From: Parascedosporium putredinis
Lineage: Eukaryota > Ascomycota > Sordariomycetes > Microascales > Microascaceae
Direction: 5' to 3'
Assembly (NCBI GenBank): GCA_949357655.1
Contig: CASHTG010000001.1
Coordinates: 3,162,001-3,226,000, forward strand
DNA: 64,000 nt
Below the pieces are notes generated by a model, which worked only from the letters and a program-made list of their open reading frames with translations, made no database searches and was not told where the DNA came from. Shown here one piece after another: positions 57,901 to 64,000 of this stretch; position 1 is the stretch's first letter; each line of letters opens with the position of its first letter. The position numbers were made by a program, and so were the translations under genes.

Positions 57901-58187
57901 CAAGGACTCGACAGCATATCTTGGATTATCCCCGACTTTTTGTTCTTCTCGTAAAGCGCTGTCTCGCCATCGCATGCAGCCCGAACAAGGAAAAGCAAAG
58001 TCGTCATTTCTCGGTCCGAGAAGCCCTGTCGAAACGCGCCGACCGGTTTCCGTGTAAGTCAACAAACCCGCACAAAACAAGCACGTCGAGAGATAGCCTG
58101 CGTCGCTAGCACAGGGGCTGGACCACCAGTCCCACTCGGTTCCTCCCATCACTGCAGAAAAGGCTAGCACGCAAAAGGCGCGACCAG
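54918..58187. other. 3.3-kb spacer, no supported gene
   Basis: Contains the promoter of the Cys-rich membrane protein gene, purine-rich tracts, an inverted repeat at 57005-57039 and small open frames (for example plus 56821-57195 of 124 codons) without recognisable content. The right part is the leader region of the CmcJ-like gene. Confidence 0.4.
57005..57039. repeat. Perfect 8-bp-arm hairpin with extended outer pairing
   Basis: GCAGAAGC (57009-57016) and GCTTCTGC (57022-57029) flank a five-base loop. Outer bases CTGT and ACAG can extend the stem across a bulge. Nothing around it suggests an RNA gene. Confidence 0.6.
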
Positions 58188-59515
58188 ATGGCGATCGCGA
58201 AGCAAGATGTTGTGGCAACCATGAACTACTACGATGACCCGGGCGACGGTACCCCGCCAACACCCGTCATTGCTGGGGCGTGAGACTCTCTTTTCTTCCT
58301 TTTTCTTCTCTTGTGGAGTGTTCCTTATCGCTCCCTCCCTGTTTGGCCTCTGGATTGGCTAGATTGGTACTCCCGCGGAACACAAGTAGGGCGGCTGGTG
58401 GAGCTATCCCGCGGTAAACCTCTGCCGCAACATCGGCGAGGAGCACGTCAAAGGTTGGATACTATCGGGGCCGCGTTGACACGAAGGGCCCCCGGTTTCC
58501 ATTCCGCCCGTTTTCTCAACTCCTGCTACCTTTTCTTTTTCTTTTACTTTTTGTTGCACTCCCAATTTTGAGCCAATATGCGTGCGACGAACCGTGCTGA
58601 CAGGTATGGGCCGTTTCGTTTCCCAATAGCAAGACCGTGGTCAATGAGCGGCCTGTAGTTGGCCATGAGGTCAACATCCGGGATATAACGGGTGACGAGG
58701 ACAAATACCGCCTCGAGACGCACGGGTTCGAGTTTCGGCGGCATAAGAGCGCCAAGCTAGATTTCAAGAATGAGGAGGAGCTTAAACATGGCTACTTCGA
58801 GGAGATGGAGCGATTGATCAAGGACGCGTGAGTTGCCATCCACCCGCCGTTCTTGGAACCCGCGCAAAGCAGAGTAGGCACATCTAGAAGCAGATGGGTG
58901 GTTGAAAGAAAAGAGGAAAAAGAAAACGGCAGAAATGGCAAACAAGGAATAGATATTGACATACGTATCTAGGACTGGAGCTAGTAGGGTTGTTATTTTC
59001 AACCACCGAGTCCGCCGCGGTCCCGCTGACTGGCACCGTATCGGCGAGAATAACACGGCCCATCGCGGACCTCTCCACAGAGTCCACGTTGACCAATCCT
59101 ACGACGGCGCTGCAGTCGTCCTTCGCTGGAATCTTTCGATGGCCGATGCGGAGCCCTATCTACGCGGCGACGCACGATACCAAATTGTCAACGTATGGAG
59201 GCCCCTCGAAGCAGTAGAGCAGGATCCGCTAGCGTTGGCCGAGGCGGGCTCCATTGCGGAGCGGGACCTCGTCGGCGCGGCTATAGTGTACCCTACGAAG
59301 AAAGGGGAAACATGGGCGGTGAAACACAGCCCTGGCCACAGGTGGATGTACAAGCCTAGGCAAACCAGCAATGAGGTTTGGGTGTTCAAGTGCTTTGATT
59401 CAAGAGTCGACGTTGCAAGAAGAGTCCCCACTCCGCCTTCAAGCTGCCGGGCCAGCGAAAGGAGGGCTCGAGACAGAGTATAGAAGTTCGAGCCCTCGTG
59501 TTGTTTGATACTTGA
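58188..59515 (+). CDS. CmcJ/NvfI-like oxygenase-family protein
   Basis: Relative of the CmcJ (cephamycin methoxylase partner), NvfI and EfuI group and of fungal proteins labelled GA4-desaturase-like, a fold related to 2-oxoglutarate/Fe(II) enzymes acting in secondary metabolism. Exons 58188-58279, 58630-58827 and 58973-59515 give 277 residues. Motifs: NYYDDPGDGTPPTPV at the N-terminus, YRLETHGFEFRRHKSAKLDF, TGASRVVIFNHRVRR, the likely metal-binding HRVHVDQSYDGA (His-x-Asp), YQIVNVWRPL, DPLALAEAGSI, KHSPGHRWMYKP (candidate distal His) and FKCFDS, ending QSIEVRALVLFDT. One missing C at 59426 otherwise truncates the C-terminus. The first intron is unusually long (350 nt) and could hide a small exon. 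No other biosynthetic gene is adjacent, so it is not evidently in a cluster. Confidence 0.82.
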
Positions 59516-59747
59516 GCCAAGGGTTTATGAAATCTACAACAACTTTTGGGGACGATGGGTTCATGCAATTTCTACCTAAAAGATATATCAAAGGGAAGGG
59601 GGTAATAGAAAAGAAATTATGTCTAGGAAATCCAAAAAGAGAGAAAAAAAGCCATGAAGATACAAATAGAACCAACGATTATAGCGTTCCTGACGCCCTT
59701 TCAGCTCGCCCTTTCCACCGTAGTGTCATTAGAAGAATGCGGGCGAA

Positions 59748-61193
59748 TCAGACACGCATGTCATGGTTCCTTCGCAAAGAGTCCTGGCTTGAACGTCCTA
59801 GTTCCATTCCTGAGGGCGAATTATCCTGGTCTGTTCCGCGCTGTTCTATGCTGTCAAGGTCGATATGATGCCACCCGCGACTGGCGTTGGTCTCGTCCGT
59901 TCGCCGCTGCTTCTTCTCCGATTTCCGGTCCATCCTGGCCTGCTTTTTCGCTTCCTTCTTTTCGCGCTTCAGAGCCTTCTTCTCCTTGCGAGAAAGGCGT
60001 GGGAAATCGCTCTCGGGCCCGCGTAGGACCAGGCCGGGGTGAAGGACGTTGAGGAGGATGAAGCAGAGTAGCATTGGGAAGCCATCGAGGAAGAGGACGT
60101 AGTACTCGCTTTTCAGGAGAGGGTTATTTTCGTTGGCTCCTGGGATAAACTCGACAAGGCGGAAGATGATTCGAATCTAGAGTGGAATTTCGAGTCAGAA
60201 CAACGGACGGATCCAAGAAGGATGAGACAGAGAAGGGGGTGGGGTGGGTAGACGAAGTTCATACCATGATTAGAGCAAAGGCGACGAGCAGCGCCCAAGT
60301 CAGCTTTTTGCGCGAGAGATATTCCGGTCCGGATGGCCTTCAGCATCTAGCCTTCTATAAAATGATACAGTCATGACGCTGAAAGCAATGATGAATAGGG
60401 CTTGAACGCCCACTCCGACCACGTAGACCTTTTGGCCGGCGCTGACGATAGCCTTGCCACCTTCGTCTTGGTTGGAAAGCAGAGAACCTCCGACGCCTTG
60501 CACAAGGAAGGAAAAGATATCGAGCCAAACGAAGATCTTGGTCAGGACGGAGGCCTTGATGCCGTATACTTGCTGGCTAGGGAGCATGTAATGTATGAGT
60601 CGAGCCACGGTCATGTAGAGAAATGCATTGACCCCTACGTGTTAACTTAGGCGTTAGTTTGGTCACTCAACTTGGCAGCGTGCATGTCAAATGAAGCCCT
60701 TGACTTGGCGCTCGAGGCTACTTACATAGCGGGGCCAAGAGAAGTAAAAGCGTGCCCAGTACGACCAAGGCAAGCTGCTGTTGGTTGTGGGCAGCCACAG
60801 CTCTGAGGATGAAGGCGCCAGCTTCCCACAGGCACCCCATGAGCAGGACCCAACAGTACCTCTAGGTTTAGGTCAGTCAGTGTTAGCCAAGAGAAACGAG
60901 TGCGAACTCGGTGGTTTCGTTCTTTCTTCTTCACCCCCTCCACGTCTCCGAGGTATGGCGAGACATACCTTTTTATAGACGGCGGCCTGAATGATGTGGA
61001 TGATTGCACTCAAGCCGAGGAGCACGGCGAAGGCGATGTTGGCGGCAAAATTGGGTTCAAACAAGTGATAGCTGTTGCATGCATCGATGGGAACAGCGCC
61101 GTACTTTCCAGGAACTGCCGTGGTGCAGGTTGGCGACGATGTCGTTGATGTGCCCGTGGCACTATCTGCCACGGTGGGAGAAGGGGTGGCCAT
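59748..61193 (-). CDS. RTA1-like seven-span membrane protein
   Basis: RTA1/RTM1/Rsb1-type proteins are fungal seven-helix proteins linked to lipid movement and resistance to toxic lipids or 7-aminocholesterol, at the plasma membrane. Four exons: 60969-61193, 60726-60861, 60265-60634 and 59748-60176, 386 residues. The Ser/Thr-rich extracellular N-terminus is followed by a Cys-containing CNSYHLFEPNFAANIAFAVL typical of the family. Helices include LLGLSAIIHIIQAAVY, CWVLLMGCLWEAGAFILRAV, LALVVLGTLLLLLAPLW, WLDIFSFLVQGVGGSLL, VYVVGVGVQALFIIAFSVMT, TWALLVAFALIM and FLDGFPMLLCFILLNVLHPG. The motif RIIFRLVEFIPGANENNPLL is the family hallmark. A long Lys-rich cytosolic tail (KKALKREKKEAKKQARMDRK) follows. 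Introns are 107, 91 and 88 nt. One missing base in the A/T run at 60305 is inferred. It converges on the CmcJ-like gene with only about 230 bp between stops. Confidence 0.88.
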
Positions 61194-64000
61194 CGGGCTG
61201 GCTTGGCTGGAAGTGAGGATGCTTGGATGGCAAGGAAGTCGACGTAAATGTATAAGAGATCAAGACCAAGTGAGCCCTTTCAAAGCACCGTGTGGAATAG
61301 TTGCGGATGGAATATCAAGACGAGGAGAGATTCGAAATGAGAAGAGGGATTCCGCTCGATACAAATACTTCTCGCCTCGAAGCCGACTGGTGTCGGGCCG
61401 CTGCCGGCCCCTGGAGCGGATGGGTAAGCGCATTCTTGACCGTGAGCAAGAACGGCTGCCACACTCTTACTCCCGAATGGCTCTAAATCCTGCGTAGGGC
61501 AGGGATGTATGAGATGGCTTGGGCTTCCAGAAGCCCTTCGGATGGTTACAGGATGGATGACCCGAGGCTCTGGCGCCGCGTAAGCTCTCAGCGTATCGCG
61601 AGGGATCGTCCCGAAAAGACAGTGGGAATGGGCCACGCGTGGTGATGGCGCAACTGGAGGCTGATACGGCAGGGGCTCGGTGCGCAAGCCTGAGATCCGG
61701 GGGACTACGAAGTCAAGGTTTCGGTTCAGGCCGAGTCACGCCCGCTCTTTGGGCAAGCCGGAATGGTTGCCCTCCATGTACCGATGCACGTCGATAAGAT
61801 TTTGAGTTGGGAGGGGACCAATCAATTTTCGGAGCACATGGGTAGATCTATTTCTATCAGGAACTAGCTATCTGGGGTTGCGAATAACCTTTCTGTGGGT
61901 ATCTACACCTTCAACTTATTCATTGTTCTTGGAGGGCCGTCTGCTCCCTGGAGAGACTGTCTCGACCATATCCTTACCTGGGGGTTTCCCATCTTGGTTT
62001 TTTGTTCAATTTCCAACTCTTTCGTCAACATAAATTCATATCATTGTTATTTTTCTAATTAGTGTATTGGTAGCTGGGGAGAAATAATAATAACAATAAA
62101 AGATAAGAAAGTAAGGCCACTCAAGTCTGTGCAGCCACGCTCGCGGGATGGATGTCGTTCCCATCGGATCCCGCCGCGTCATTCTCCCACCCGGACCAGG
62201 GAGTTTTTCGCGGCGGAGCGGGGCGCAGTCTCAAATGCCCAACGCGGTGACGGTGGCTTCTTGCGTAAATTTGTCAGCCACGCCAGGGCCTCGCAGTTTA
62301 CCTCAGTAGAATTGGCCTATTGACCAATTGACCAATCCTGTCGAGTTTCGTTGGTCGTGAGGTGAAGTTGAAGCTGGGGCCGCGTTATTCCTCCTTCCTT
62401 GCTGATGCCAACAGATAGCCAGAGCTTCCTCGTCATATCACCCTCACCTCTGGTAGATAAATCTACATGTACGCTACATCTTGACGCACATGTATTATAA
62501 ATGCTATATGCCGTATTCGTGGTGCAGATACAATAGCTATCGTCACTTTCTAAAAATGGAAGCCGCGAGGCTAGCGTGTCATCGATGGCAAAGCCTTTCG
62601 GAATCCCACCAATGTCACCACAAGCATCAAATATTTCTTCACTTTGACATCCTCCATCCTCTGTCTCCCATGTATGAAGTATTTTATAAAGATGATACAG
62701 GAAAATATATCTACCATCCACCAGCCATCGTTTGCACATGCTCACCGGCTCTTGGACGCTAGTTCTCTTCAACTCCCATCCCGTTTCATTCTTCTTTCCC
62801 CCTCTCCCCTTTTGGAGCCCAGTTGACGCGTGGACATCTATTGATGCTTACCACCCCCAGACCTCTTCGGTCAGGACCCGTAACCGAAGGAAAAAAAAAT
62901 TGGGACGAGTAAAGTGAGCCCGGCTCGAGGTGTAGTCGGACTGGACGATATTGTATCTGGAGATCACTCATCTCGACAAACTAGACCCTCCTTGGAGACA
63001 CGAGAGGATGAGATCATTATCAAATTCTCGCCGCGTTTGGCGAGCAGTGGATTCATCAATTCAAAGACGGCTTAGCTTTGCGCCTATCGACTCGATCCCT
63101 GTTCTGATCAATTAGTTACAGGGTCTAATCTAGACCCACCATGGACAAGGAACGCCACCATGTTAATTCGAGCTCCTCCTGCTTGGGGGAGATCCTCCTG
63201 GTCCTGTACTAATAGTACATGTCATATAACCCTTGGATATCCATAATTTAGTCCTCGCGGCCCCCGAAGCCCGCGATCTCAATCAAACAAGTCGCTCGCC
63301 AGTTCAGAAAACCCCGAGATTTTTGAGTCTGTCTCCCTACCAACAGAGAATCGTGTCCTAATGCCTCGCGGCGCTTTTCCTTCAAGACAAGCAAAATACC
63401 TCACAAACAGGGACACAGAATAGGACTTCGACCGTCTTCATTATCTGTGCCGCCTTGAACCGGCGAGGCGAGGAGGGAACCCCTCGTATCAGCTTGGTCG
63501 TCGAAACCGACCCTGCATTTTGCAAATTGCGTTCCCCACGTCGTTGGTGGAGGGTAATACAATCGATCGGTGTACATCCATCCATTGTGAATATTGAAGA
63601 CGACACTACAACAAGACAAGGCTTGCGGTACGCCCTCGATCTTGCCTTGATTCTGAGGTAATGCTGGTAATAGATCCATTGGATCTATCTCATGCCTTCT
63701 TCATACTCCTAGTCTTCGTCTTTCTTAGCTTTGGAAGGCAGAGAGGAGTGCAGGCAGGATCAATGACCCGTGCCTACAGCACCTTCTGATCTCTCTCGCT
63801 CCCGTCCCTTTTTTTTTTTTTTTTGGTTTCTCTTGATTGATTTGTCGATGATTAAACCTTCGTTTTCATGGGAGGGTGGGTGTTTAATGGACCTGTGTAC
63901 CTCGGACCACATTTCAACACCACACGGGCCACTAATATCTGACATGCGGCTAACAGGCTCTGTCCCATCAAATTGAAGCGTCTTTGGCCATCTACAGCCG
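61194..64000. other. Terminal spacer of the window, no supported gene
   Basis: About 2.8 kb. AT-rich around 62030-62110, with a 17-base T run near 63810. A minus-strand 151-codon frame (62317-62772) and others lack recognisable motifs. The promoter of the RTA1-like gene should lie at the left end. Confidence 0.4.

Overview
The window is nuclear DNA of a filamentous ascomycete, most likely a Sordariomycete and probably of the order Hypocreales. The evidence is that genes are split by short introns (mostly 59-160 nt) with GTRNGT donors and YAG acceptors, coding regions are GC-rich, several families are restricted to or typical of Pezizomycotina, and single-copy eukaryotic housekeeping genes sit among lineage-specific secreted and membrane proteins. 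There is no operon, CRISPR, rRNA, or convincing tRNA or transposon.

Layout. 0.4-1.9 kb: PPG1-type serine/threonine phosphatase (minus). 2.5-2.9 kb: small membrane-anchored protein (plus). 5.2-6.0 and 10.3-10.9 kb: two cysteine-free, Phe/Asn/Gly-rich secreted proteins that share a promoter and 5'UTR-intron layout. 12.9-13.8 kb: GINS subunit Psf2. 15.0-16.3 kb: RING-like orphan. 17.6-18.8 kb: R3H-domain protein. 20.4-21.6 kb: PAN-type ectodomain with one membrane span. 25.7-27.0 kb: PQ-loop membrane protein. 28.1-29.5 kb: Swt21/TCAB1-like WD40 protein. 30.1-32.3 kb: unrecognised 712-residue protein, divergent from DDB1 (32.9-36.6 kb). 37.1-38.3 kb: Rieske subunit of respiratory complex III. 42.5-44.1 kb: large secreted Cys-containing protein. 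45.1-46.9 kb: cytosolic prolyl-tRNA synthetase, divergent from CCT1 (47.7-49.5 kb). 50.0-51.3 kb: LYC1-like acetyltransferase. 53.5-54.9 kb: Cys-rich single-pass membrane protein. 58.2-59.5 kb: CmcJ/NvfI-like oxygenase. 59.7-61.2 kb: RTA1-like seven-span protein. Long AT-richer or low-complexity spacers separate these, notably 5.97-10.25, 21.6-25.7, 38.3-42.5, 54.9-58.2 and 61.2-64 kb.

The genes do not form an obvious pathway. Replication/repair (Psf2, DDB1), RNA/telomere (WD40, R3H), proteostasis/translation (CCT1, ProRS), respiration (Rieske) and cell-surface functions are interspersed.

The strongest global signal is that 17 of 20 genes need one or more single-base additions to read through. 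I count 37 places, all in the same direction (a missing base), and most lie in or beside C/G or T/A runs. After adding one base per site every gene has an exact multiple of three and, for recognisable families, a normal full length. I read this as homopolymer under-calling in the assembly, not as 17 pseudogenes. Coordinates below are for the sequence as given. The most biologically interesting items are the two cysteine-free secreted paralogues with their paired 5'UTR introns and a perfect G-quadruplex motif upstream of one of them.
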